64,000 nucleotides of DNA from Sphingomonas ginsenosidimutans. GTDB lineage: Bacteria; Pseudomonadota; Alphaproteobacteria; Sphingomonadales; Sphingomonadaceae. Position 1 is the first letter of the stretch, and each line of letters opens with the position of its first letter. Under the pieces are notes generated by a model. That model was not told the origin of the DNA. It was given only the letters and a program-made list of their open reading frames with translations, and did no database searches. Below are positions 54,633-64,000 of the stretch, in pieces. The stretch lies in NCBI RefSeq assembly GCF_002374835.1, contig NZ_NWVD01000002.1, forward strand, positions 372,001 through 436,000. The letters run 5' to 3'. The translations under genes and the position numbers were made by a program.

Positions 54633-56684
54633 CTATTGCGCGAACGCCGCCTTCAGGAACGCATCGCTCTTCGCCAGCATCTCGGTGCGTGCCGCGGCAT
54701 CGTCGATCTGGTGGTCCAGCCCGGGGAACACCACCAGCGTCGACTGCTTGCCCGCATCGCGCAGCCTTTTGTCCATCAGCTTCGACTGCGCGACGCCGAC
54801 GTTCAGGTCGGTGTCGCCGTGGAACATCAGCACCGGCGCCTTGAACCGGTCGGCGTGGCGCGCGGGCGAGCCCTTGGCCACCGCCTCGCCCGATCCGATC
54901 TGCTCGGCCACCAGCACGCGGTTGGTGAAGCCGACCGCCTCGCGCTTGGTCGCCGCCAGATCGGTCACCGGCGCGATCGCCACCACCGCGCGGAACAGGT
55001 CGGGGTCGATGACATTGGCCTGCAATGCGGCATAGCCGCCATAGGACCAGCCGACGATCCCCAGCTTCTTCGGATCGGCGATCCCCTCCTTCACCAGCCA
55101 GCGGCCGGCATCGGCGACGTCGCTGATCGCCTGCTCCCACGAGCGGAAGGCGTTGTTGGCGAACCAGCCGTCGCCATAGCCCGACGATCCGCGATATTGC
55201 GGCTGGATCACGGCGTAGCCGGACGCGGCGAAGAACTGCACCAGCCAGTCGAATCCCCATTCGTCGCGGTACGACGGCCCGCCGTGCGGCATCACGATCG
55301 CGGGCAGCCCCCTGGCCGCGCCGCCCGGCGGCAGCGTCAGATAGGCGGGCACCATCGTCCCGTCGGCGGCGGGGAAGCGCACCGCCTTCATCTCGCCCAT
55401 CGCCACGCCGTCCAACGCCGGGCGCGCGCCGACCAGCGCGTCCAGCCGGCGCGTCGCCTTGGTGAAACGGTAATAGGTGCCCGGATCGACGTCGCTGCCC
55501 GCGAACACCAGCAGCTGGCTTTCGTCGGCGTTCGCGCCCACGAAGCGGATCAGCGGCGTCCTGGGCAGCGCCCGCGCCAGCGCCGCGGCCAGCTTGCGAT
55601 AATCCGGGTCGAAATAGTCGGTCTGCCGCCGGTCGGTGACATAGGTGGCGCCGATCACGCGCCCGCGCCGCCCGATCGTCACCACCGATGTCACGTCGAC
55701 CTCGGGGTTGCTGGCGACCAGCTCGGTCGCCATCGAACCGTCCAGCTTGACGCTGTACAGCGCCAGCCGCCCGTTCAGCCCGCGCGTGGCAAATGCCACG
55801 TCGCGCGTCCCGTCGACCGCCAGCGGCTCCAGCGCGTCGTGGCTGTTCGCCCGCGCGCGGCTGAACGGCTGCCAGCCGCCGCCACCGCCGCCCGTCGGGT
55901 GGTAGCGATAGATGGTCTCCCCGGTCAGCAGGCCGGTGCCGTCGCGCGGCATCACCTCCTTGATGCGGATGTTGCCCTGGCCGTCGGCGAGGTAATCGGT
56001 CGCCTCGCTGTCGGGCCGCTCGACCAGTTGCGCCTTGCCGGTGACCGTATCGACCAGCTCGACGCCCAGCCCGTCGCGCGACCCGGTCCCGCGGATGTTC
56101 GACCCGGTGGCGTCCGCTTCGGGGACGAAGTCGCGCGACATCAGCACCCAGCCGTCGCCCGATCGCCAGTCGATGACATTACCGTCGAACTGGTTGGGGC
56201 GCGATGCCAGCCCACGCAGCTTGCGCCCCAGCGGCAGGAGGTGCGTGCCGTCGGCATCGAACCCGACCAGCCGGGTATAGGACACCCGCCGCTCCAACGC
56301 GTCGCTGATCCCGTACAGCTTGCACACGATCCGCGTCGGCGACGACCAGCCGCAACGCACCGGCTGCAATCCGTTGCCGTCGCTCAGACCGATCGGCGTC
56401 GTCGCGCCGGTGTCGGCATCGACGATCACGGCGGCATCGCCGCGTGTGCCCATCGACGTCAGGATCGCCACCCGCCGCCCGTCGGGCGACATGCTGATCT
56501 GGCGCACGTTCTCGCGCGCGCCGAACCGCTCGGCCAGCGTCTGGGGCTTCGCGGGCGCGTCCTTCGCCGCCGGTGCCTGCGCCCCCGCAGCCGACATCGC
56601 CGCGCCCGGCATCGCCGCCCCCGCCAGCAGCACGCACAACACCGCCGCCGATCGCCGACCGATCATCACCTTCCCCCCGATCAT
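54633..56684 (-). CDS. S9 family prolyl oligopeptidase-like peptidase, secreted
   Basis: 683 aa. Signal peptide at the N-terminus (RRSAAVLCVLLAGAAMPGAA), a beta-propeller region, then an alpha/beta-hydrolase domain with the triad: Ser in GIVGWSYGGYAAL, Asp in FHGDTDLNVGV and His in GLDHQIDD. Likely periplasmic dipeptidyl or acylaminoacyl peptidase. Divergent from an M28 peptidase gene. Confidence 0.94.
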   Translation of the reverse strand: MIGGKVMIGRRSAAVLCVLLAGAAMPGAAMSAAGAQAPAAKDAPAKPQTLAERFGARENVRQISMSPDGRRVAILTSMGTRGDAAVIVDADTGATTPIGLSDGNGLQPVRCGWSSPTRIVCKLYGISDALERRVSYTRLVGFDADGTHLLPLGRKLRGLASRPNQFDGNVIDWRSGDGWVLMSRDFVPEADATGSNIRGTGSRDGLGVELVDTVTGKAQLVERPDSEATDYLADGQGNIRIKEVMPRDGTGLLTGETIYRYHPTGGGGGGWQPFSRARANSHDALEPLAVDGTRDVAFATRGLNGRLALYSVKLDGSMATELVASNPEVDVTSVVTIGRRGRVIGATYVTDRRQTDYFDPDYRKLAAALARALPRTPLIRFVGANADESQLLVFAGSDVDPGTYYRFTKATRRLDALVGARPALDGVAMGEMKAVRFPAADGTMVPAYLTLPPGGAARGLPAIVMPHGGPSYRDEWGFDWLVQFFAASGYAVIQPQYRGSSGYGDGWFANNAFRSWEQAISDVADAGRWLVKEGIADPKKLGIVGWSYGGYAALQANVIDPDLFRAVVAIAPVTDLAATKREAVGFTNRVLVAEQIGSGEAVAKGSPARHADRFKAPVLMFHGDTDLNVGVAQSKLMDKRLRDAGKQSTLVVFPGLDHQIDDAAARTEMLAKSDAFLKAAFAQ

Positions 56685-56810
56685 GTCCCCGCCGCCATGC
56701 TATGGCGCGGATCGCCGTGTCACAAGCCGCTTTGCCAACGCCCGCGTGGACAGCCGCCGCGGCGATTGGCAGAAGGCCCCAACGCCTTCTCCCGGTCGGA
56801 GCCTCGTTTC

Positions 56811-58475
<1,665 letters not shown>

Positions 58476-58489
58476 GGAACGCTGCCGCG

Positions 58490-59461
58490 ATGACCTCGAT
58501 GCTGACCCCGCCCGCCGAATGGGCGCCGCACAAGGCGGTATGGATCGGTTTTCCCAGCCACCCCGAATTGTGGGGCGACGATCTGGAGGAAGCGCGGGCG
58601 GAGGTGGTCGCCTTCGCCCGCGCGGTCCACGCCGGCGGGCGCGGCGAACAGGTGCTGCTGGTCGCCGCCGATGACGAGGCGGCGGCCGCCGCGCGCGCGA
58701 TGGCGCCGTTCGCCGAACTGGTTGTCGAACCGTTCGGCGACATCTGGCTGCGCGATACCGCGCCGATCATCGGCGGCGACGCGCGCGCGCGCGATTTCGG
58801 CTTCAACGGCTGGGGCGGGAAATACGACCTGCCGGGTGACGAGGATATCGGCGCGCGGCTGGCGCGGCGGCGCGGACTGTCGATCCTGCCGTGCGACTGG
58901 GTGCTGGAAGGCGGCGCGATCGACGGCGACGGCACCGGGCTGGTCGTCACCACCGAACAATGCCTGCTCAACCCCAATCGCAACCCCGACCTGACGCGCG
59001 AGGCGATCGAGCGGCGGCTGAACGAGGATCTGGGGCTGACGCGCGTATTGTGGCTGGGAGACGGCCTCATCAACGATCACACCGACGGGCATGTCGACAA
59101 TCTGGCGCGCTTCGTCGGCGAAAATCGCCTCGCCATCCCGCAGGCGGCGGACAACGATCCCAACTGGCGCATTTACCAGGATGCCGCCGCGCGGGCGCGC
59201 GCCGCGGGGGTGGAGGTGGTGCTGGTCCCCTCCCCCGGCCGCGTGATGCGCGATGAGGAGATCGTGCCCGCCAGCTACATGAACTTCTACATCGGCAATG
59301 CCGCGGTGGTCGTCCCGCTCTACGGCATGCCGCAGGACGACGAGGCGGTGGAGGCGATCCGCGCGCTGTTCCCGACCCGCGACGTCGTCGGCCTGCGCGC
59401 CGATGCGATCCTGACCGGCGGCGGCAGCTTCCACTGCATCAGCCAGCAGATCCCGGCATGA
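58490..59461 (+). CDS. aguA: agmatine deiminase
   Basis: 323 aa. PAD-family fold with [56 protein letters not shown] and the catalytic Cys in [13 protein letters not shown]. Converts agmatine to N-carbamoylputrescine in the polyamine route. It overlaps purC by 4 nt. Confidence 0.94.
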   Translation: MTSMLTPPAEWAPHKAVWIGFPSHPELWGDDLEEARAEVVAFARAVHAGGRGEQVLLVAADDEAAAAARAMAPFAELVVEPFGDIWLRDTAPIIGGDARARDFGFNGWGGKYDLPGDEDIGARLARRRGLSILPCDWVLEGGAIDGDGTGLVVTTEQCLLNPNRNPDLTREAIERRLNEDLGLTRVLWLGDGLINDHTDGHVDNLARFVGENRLAIPQAADNDPNWRIYQDAAARARAAGVEVVLVPSPGRVMRDEEIVPASYMNFYIGNAAVVVPLYGMPQDDEAVEAIRALFPTRDVVGLRADAILTGGGSFHCISQQIPA

Positions 59462-60420
59462 CCGCCCCCACCGCGCCGCGCGTCCTCGACCGCGTCGACC
59501 TGCCGTTCCTCCCGAACCATTACCGGGGGAAGGTGCGCGACAATTACGATCTGCCCGACGGACGCCGGCTGATCGTCGCCAGCGACCGGCTGAGCGCGTT
59601 CGACCGCATCCTGTGCGCGGTGCCGTTCAAGGGGCAGGTGCTGACTGAGGTCGCGCGCTTCTGGTTCGAGGCGACGGCGGACATCTGCGCCAACCACGTT
59701 ATCGACTATCCAGATCCCAACGTGCTGCTGTGCCGGCGGCTGACGATCCTGCCGGTGGAGATCGTCGTGCGCGGCTATCTGGCGGGGACCACCAGCACCT
59801 CGATCCTGACGCTGTACAAGACGGGTCAGCGCGCGATGTACGGCACCCTTCTGCCCGACGGCCTGATCGCCAACCAGCCGCTGCCCGAACCGATCATCAC
59901 GCCGACCAGCAAGGAATTCGACGGCGGGCACGATCGCCCGCTGGCTCCGGCGGAAATCCTCGACGCCGGCCTGCTGACGGCGGCGCAATGGGACGAGGTC
60001 AGCGCCACCGCGCTCGCGCTGTTCGCGCGCGGACAGGCGATGGCCGCCGAGCGCGGGCTGATCCTGGCCGATACCAAATACGAATTCGGCGTCGATGCGG
60101 ACGGCCGCATCCTGCTGGCGGACGAGGTCCACACCCCCGACAGCAGCCGCTTCTGGAAGGCCGCCACCTATGACGCGCGCGTCGCGGCGGGGGAACGCCC
60201 CGACAGTTTCGACAAGGACGTCGTGCGCGCCTGGGTCGCCGAACGCGCCGATCCCTATGCCGCCGATCTCCCCGCGATCCCCGACGCGCTGATCGCCGCG
60301 ACCAGCGCGGTCTATGTCGAGGCCTATGAGACGATTACCGGCCAGCCGTTCGTCCCCGACCTGTCGGGCGCCACGGTCCTCGACCGCATCCGCACCCGCC
60401 TCACCCCCTTCGCCACCTGA
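59458..60420 (+). CDS. purC: phosphoribosylaminoimidazole-succinocarboxamide synthase
   Basis: 320 aa. SAICAR synthetase motifs [28 protein letters not shown] (given in parts), [18 protein letters not shown] and [11 protein letters not shown] with [10 protein letters not shown]. Adds aspartate to CAIR in purine synthesis. Length is typical of the longer eukaryote/alphaproteobacterial form. Start overlaps aguA (ATGA). Confidence 0.96.
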   Translation: MTAPTAPRVLDRVDLPFLPNHYRGKVRDNYDLPDGRRLIVASDRLSAFDRILCAVPFKGQVLTEVARFWFEATADICANHVIDYPDPNVLLCRRLTILPVEIVVRGYLAGTTSTSILTLYKTGQRAMYGTLLPDGLIANQPLPEPIITPTSKEFDGGHDRPLAPAEILDAGLLTAAQWDEVSATALALFARGQAMAAERGLILADTKYEFGVDADGRILLADEVHTPDSSRFWKAATYDARVAAGERPDSFDKDVVRAWVAERADPYAADLPAIPDALIAATSAVYVEAYETITGQPFVPDLSGATVLDRIRTRLTPFAT

Positions 60421-60431
60421 CGCGCGCGCCG

Positions 60432-60452
60432 CGCCCCGGCAAGGGCCGGGGC
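60432..60452. terminator. hairpin between convergent purC and hydroxyacyl-CoA dehydrogenase genes
   Basis: A 9-bp stem CGCCCCGGC / GCCGGGGCG with a 3-nt loop lies in the 53-bp gap between convergent genes. No T-run on either side; likely a bidirectional terminator. Confidence 0.6.
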
Positions 60453-60473
60453 GCCGTCCCGCCGCGGATCACC

Positions 60474-61343
60474 TCACCGCGTCGGCACCGGCTCCGCGCC
60501 CGAATAATCGTAGAAGCCGCGCCCGGTCTTGCGCCCGTACCAGCCCGCCTCGACATATTTGACCAGCAACGGCGCGGGCCGGAACTTCGGGTCGCCGGTG
60601 CCCTCGAACAGCACGCGCGTGATCTCCAGGCAGGTGTCCAGCCCGATGAAATCGGCCAGCGTCAGCGGCCCCATCGGGTGGTTCAGCCCCAGCTGCACCG
60701 CCGCGTCGATGTCGCGGATCGATGCCACGCCCTCGCCCAGCGCGAAGCACGCCTCGTTCAGCATCGGCATCAGCACGCGGTTGACGATGAAGCCCGGCGC
60801 ATCGTTGGCATTCACCACGCGCTTGCCCAGCGCCGCGGCATAGGTCTCGACCGTCTTCACCGTCGCGTCCGACGTCGCCAGCCCGCGGATCACCTCGATC
60901 AGCCCCATCACCGGCACCGGGTTGAAGAAATGCACCCCGATGAAGCGCGCCGAATCGGGGCTGGCCTGCGCCAGCCGCGTGATCGGGATCGACGAGGTGT
61001 TCGACGCCAGCACCGCCTGATGCCCCAGCACCGCGCCGACCGTGGCGAAGATCGCGCGCTTGATCTCCTCGCGCTCGGTCGCCGCCTCGATCACCAGCCC
61101 GCACGACGCCATGCCCGCGACGTCGCCGACCGGCTCGATCCGCTCCAGCACGCGGTCGCGCGCATCGGCGTCGATCTTGCCCTTTTCCACGTCGCGCGCC
61201 AGCCGTTTGGCGATTCCCGCCTTGCCCGCCTCGGCGCGCGCCTGGTCGACATCGCTCAACAGCACGCGATAGCCCGCGGCGGCGGAAACCTGCGCGATCC
61301 CCGCGCCCATCTGGCCCGCACCGATCACTCCGACAGCCTGCAT
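60474..61343 (-). CDS. 3-hydroxybutyryl-CoA dehydrogenase
   Basis: 289 aa. NAD-binding [47 protein letters not shown], and [16 protein letters not shown]. Soluble 3HCDH of the PaaH/HbdA type, used in fatty-acid or butyrate metabolism. Of three ATGs in a row the last (61343) is best spaced from GGGAG. Confidence 0.95.
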   Translation of the reverse strand: MQAVGVIGAGQMGAGIAQVSAAAGYRVLLSDVDQARAEAGKAGIAKRLARDVEKGKIDADARDRVLERIEPVGDVAGMASCGLVIEAATEREEIKRAIFATVGAVLGHQAVLASNTSSIPITRLAQASPDSARFIGVHFFNPVPVMGLIEVIRGLATSDATVKTVETYAAALGKRVVNANDAPGFIVNRVLMPMLNEACFALGEGVASIRDIDAAVQLGLNHPMGPLTLADFIGLDTCLEITRVLFEGTGDPKFRPAPLLVKYVEAGWYGRKTGRGFYDYSGAEPVPTR

Positions 61344-61407
61344 CATCATCTCCCGTTCATGGCGTTTTCCCTTTAGACACCCGCACGGCGAACAGACCAG
61401 CACGGAG

Positions 61408-62526
61408 ATGGCGATGCGGTGGACGGCATATCTGGCGGCGGCGAGCGGCTGGCTCGCGGCCTGTTCCTCCCCCGCGCCCGATGCGGCGTCGGCGAACCGG
61501 ACGACGGCCACGGCCGCCCCCGCACCCACACCGGCACCGACCGTTGCCGCCGACACCCACGCCCGCCCCGCCCCGGCCGAGCCGCGCACCTTCCGCGACT
61601 GGGCGGTGGCGTGCGACAATGGCGCGCGCTGCACCATGGCCTCGCTCGCCCCCGGCGACGCCGGCGACTTCCCCGCCTTTACGCTGTCGGTCACGCGCGA
61701 TGCCGGGCCGGCGGGCGGCTTCGCGCTGTCGCTGTCGGCGATCGAAGACAAGCCCGCGCCCGCCGCGATCGTCGTCGACGGGCGCCGCTTCGCGCTCGCC
61801 GGTGACGGGCTGACCGGCGCGCGCGCCGCCGCGGTCGTCGCGGCGATGGCGAACGGCCGCGCGATGCAGGTGCGCGGCGGCGGCGGGGCGGCGCTGGGCG
61901 ACGTGTCGCTGGCGGGCGCGTCGGCGGCGCTGCGCTATATCGACGACCGCCAGGGGCGCGTCGGCACCGTCACCGCCGCAGTGGCCAGGGGTGCCGCGCC
62001 GCCCGCGCGCGTCCCCGCCGCCCCCGCGCTGCCGGTGGTGGTCGCCGTCGCGCCGGGCGGGCGCGCCGCGACGATCACGCCTTCGCTGCTCGCCGCGATG
62101 CAGGCGACCGGCCGATGTGAGACGAAGCGCCCCGATGGCGAACCCTGGACCGCCGAGGCGCACGCGCTGGGCGGCGGCGCGACGCTGGTGCTGCTGCCCT
62201 GTTCGATGGGCGCCTATAACGAGGTGCAGGCATTGTTCGTCGTGCGCGACGGCAAGGCCGCGCCCGCGCGGGTCGATGCGCCCGCGGGCTTCGCCGCTAC
62301 CGGCGCGGACCCGGAAACGCCGGTGCCCAGCCTCGTCAACGCGGCATTCGACGGCGGCGTCCTGAGCAGCTATGCGAAGGGCCGGGGACTGGGCGACTGC
62401 GGCCTGTCGCAGGCGTTCGTATGGGATGGGGCCATGCTACGACTGACCGACCAGAACGAGATGCGCGAATGTCGCGGCAATCCGGAATTCCTGTCGCTGT
62501 GGCGCGCGCGCGTGGTGCGGCGATGA
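61408..62526 (+). CDS. DUF1176 lipoprotein
   Basis: 372 aa. Signal with a lipobox-like LAAC near residue 19, then a low-complexity Pro/Ala linker. DUF1176 features: [27 protein letters not shown] and [23 protein letters not shown]. The family is periplasmic and of unknown role. Tandem with a paralogue. Confidence 0.88.
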   Translation: MAMRWTAYLAAASGWLAACSSPAPDAASANRTTATAAPAPTPAPTVAADTHARPAPAEPRTFRDWAVACDNGARCTMASLAPGDAGDFPAFTLSVTRDAGPAGGFALSLSAIEDKPAPAAIVVDGRRFALAGDGLTGARAAAVVAAMANGRAMQVRGGGGAALGDVSLAGASAALRYIDDRQGRVGTVTAAVARGAAPPARVPAAPALPVVVAVAPGGRAATITPSLLAAMQATGRCETKRPDGEPWTAEAHALGGGATLVLLPCSMGAYNEVQALFVVRDGKAAPARVDAPAGFAATGADPETPVPSLVNAAFDGGVLSSYAKGRGLGDCGLSQAFVWDGAMLRLTDQNEMRECRGNPEFLSLWRARVVRR

Positions 62527-63545
62527 TCGCGCCGCTCGCGCTGCTGCTGTTCGCCCCCGCCGCCGCGCACGCGCCCGGCGACCTGCGCACCTTCACCGAC
62601 TGGATCATGGGCTGCGACAACCAGCGCGCGTGCCAGGCGGTGGCGCTGGTGCCCGATGATGCGGACGGCGACGGCTATCTGATGCTGGTGCTGCGCCGCG
62701 ACGGCGCGGCGTCGGCGCCCGCGCAGCTGCAGGTGCCGGTGCCCGATGCGGTCGCGGCGGGCGCACGCCTGTCGTTCGCGGTCGATGGCACGCCGGTGGC
62801 GCAGATCGTCGCCCCCGGCAAGGGCGCCGGGCTGGCGCTGCCGTTCGAGGGCGCGATCCGCGCCGCCTTGCTCGGCGGGCGGCAGGCGACGTTGAGCGAC
62901 GCGCGCGGACGCACGCTGGCGCGCGCGTCGCTGGCGGGGCTGTCGGCCAGCCTGCTGGCGGTGGACGAGGCGCAGCAACGCGTCGGCACCCGCACCGCGC
63001 TGGTTCGCCCCGGCGCGCGTCCGGCCACCGCGGTGCCGCCGGTCCCGCCGTTGCCGGTGATCCGCCAGGCGCCCGCGCTGGTCGCGCCGCCGCGCACCAT
63101 TTCGCCCAAAGAGGCCGCGCAACTGATCGGGCGCGACAATGCGTCGTGCCAATATGCGATCGGCCCGGTGAAGCCGAAGTCGTACCGGCTCGACGCCACC
63201 CACTCGCTGATCGCGATCGAGCATCCGTGCGGCAACGGCGCCTACAATATCTACACCAGCCTGTTCGTCGCCGGTGACAAGGGCAAGCCCGCGCCCGCCA
63301 TCCTCGACGCGCCCGCCACGTTCGGCAATTCGCCCGTCAATCAGGTCGTCAACGGCGACTGGGACGCGCGCACCCGCCGCCTCACCTCGTTCGTGCGCGG
63401 GCGCGGGCTGGGCGATTGCGGGTCGCGACAGGCGTTCGCCTGGGACGGCGCGCGCTTCCGGCTGGTCGAACAGGCGCAGATGGGCGAATGCCGCGGCGCT
63501 TACGACTATATCACGACATGGCGCGCGCGCGTGGCCGTCAACTGA
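62523..63545 (+). CDS. DUF1176 secreted protein
   Basis: 340 aa, ATG overlapping the previous stop (ATGA). Signal peptide [17 protein letters not shown] without a lipobox. Same landmarks as its neighbour: [45 protein letters not shown] and MGECRG. A tandem duplication with later divergence is likely. Function unknown. Confidence 0.88.
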   Translation: MIAPLALLLFAPAAAHAPGDLRTFTDWIMGCDNQRACQAVALVPDDADGDGYLMLVLRRDGAASAPAQLQVPVPDAVAAGARLSFAVDGTPVAQIVAPGKGAGLALPFEGAIRAALLGGRQATLSDARGRTLARASLAGLSASLLAVDEAQQRVGTRTALVRPGARPATAVPPVPPLPVIRQAPALVAPPRTISPKEAAQLIGRDNASCQYAIGPVKPKSYRLDATHSLIAIEHPCGNGAYNIYTSLFVAGDKGKPAPAILDAPATFGNSPVNQVVNGDWDARTRRLTSFVRGRGLGDCGSRQAFAWDGARFRLVEQAQMGECRGAYDYITTWRARVAVN

Positions 63546-63560
63546 ACGGCTGATCGCCGG

Positions 63561-64000
63561 TCAGGGCGCGGGCCGCTCCGCCTGCGCCTCCGCCAGGATC
63601 ACCGCGAACCGCCCGTCGGGATCGGTCCATTCGCGCACCGGCGTCCATCCGCCCGCGCGCAGCAGGATGCGCGCGTCGCGGGGGCCGTATTTGTGGCTGT
63701 TCTCGGTGTGGATCGTCTCGCCCGCGGCGATGTCGAACGCGCGCCCCTCCACCTCGAACGCGGCATTCTCGGTCGCCTCCAAATGCATCTCGATCCGCGC
63801 GCGATCGTCGTTCCACACCGCCTTGTGGCGGAACGCCTCGACCGGGATCGTCCCATCCAGTTCGCGGTTGATCCGCTCCAGCAGATTCAGGTTGAACGCC
63901 GCCGTCACCCCCGCCGCATCGTCATAGGCCGGGACCAGCACGTCCTCCCCCTTGATCCGGTCCATCCCAATCAGCAGCATCGCGCCTTCCTTCAGCGACG
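63561..64000 (-). CDS. egtD: L-histidine N-alpha-methyltransferase EgtD, 3' part only
   Basis: C-terminal about 146 codons; the gene continues past the window end. MLLIGMDRIKG, PAYDDAAGVTAAFNLNLLER, INRELDG, FRHKAVWNDDRARIEMHL and FAAGETIHTENSHKY-like residues (here AAGETIHTENSHKYGP) fit EgtD, which makes hercynine for ergothioneine synthesis. Convergent with the DUF1176 pair. Confidence 0.93.
   Translation of the reverse strand, partial: SLKEGAMLLIGMDRIKGEDVLVPAYDDAAGVTAAFNLNLLERINRELDGTIPVEAFRHKAVWNDDRARIEMHLEATENAAFEVEGRAFDIAAGETIHTENSHKYGPRDARILLRAGGWTPVREWTDPDGRFAVILAEAQAERPAP

Noticed and set aside
54048..56810. Open frame continuing from rpsD into the M28 peptidase
   Set aside because: It crosses rpsD in another frame and runs antisense to the S9 peptidase; the real M28 protein starts with a signal peptide at 56811.

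Overview
The window is very GC-rich DNA with dense, overlapping genes. Its host gene set (ccrM beside rnhB, a 40-residue aa3 oxidase subunit IV ahead of a split pntAA/pntAB/pntB operon, coq4, DUF1176 proteins, egtD) points to an alphaproteobacterium, most likely a sphingomonad such as Sphingomonas. This assignment is inferred from gene content and protein style, not from a database search.

From 1 to about 27.2 kb is a prophage-like element. It ends on the right at a 38-nt fragment of a tRNA-Val gene, next to a tyrosine integrase (26080-27171). Its left end lies outside the window. Reading leftward from the integrase there are: HNH nuclease, excisionase-like protein, accessory genes and a cytosine methyltransferase (rightward operon 21066-27171); an immunity region with a CI/LexA-like repressor, a Cro-like protein and five 19-bp operator-like sites; a CII-like regulator; a leftward replication operon with mostly 4-nt start/stop overlaps (sliding clamp, SF2 helicase, DNA methyltransferase, GapR-like protein, SSB, primase-polymerase/helicase); a DUF6362-like protein; and an HK97-type packaging and capsid module (HNH, TerS, TerL, portal, small protein, protease, major capsid), closed by a strong terminator at 2851-2873.

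Beyond that terminator there are no connector or tail genes in view. Instead a second module starts with its own palindromic operators: an AlpA-like regulator, two small proteins, a second P4-family primase/helicase, a 126-bp palindrome that looks like a replication origin, and a second copy of the sequence that precedes TerS (a possible cos site). This suggests a tail-less capsid-encoding satellite, or two elements in tandem or nested, and is the most interesting part of the window.

From 27.3 kb to the end is host chromosome: a MarR-type regulator; the transhydrogenase operon, interrupted cleanly by a DUF559 nuclease cassette with inverted-repeat ends; a sigma-54-type regulator with an altered GAFTGA loop; folP; ccrM with five GANTC sites upstream; rnhB; a thiD-VOC fusion; glmM; a dicarboxylate symporter; coq4; rarD; recF; an MFS transporter; a hydrolase; gyrB; a sirtuin; two divergent L,D-transpeptidases; chorismate mutase; rpsD; two secreted peptidases; agmatine deiminase; purC; a 3-hydroxyacyl-CoA dehydrogenase; two tandem DUF1176 proteins; and the 3' part of egtD. 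Four copies of a two-hairpin intergenic repeat are scattered between host genes.
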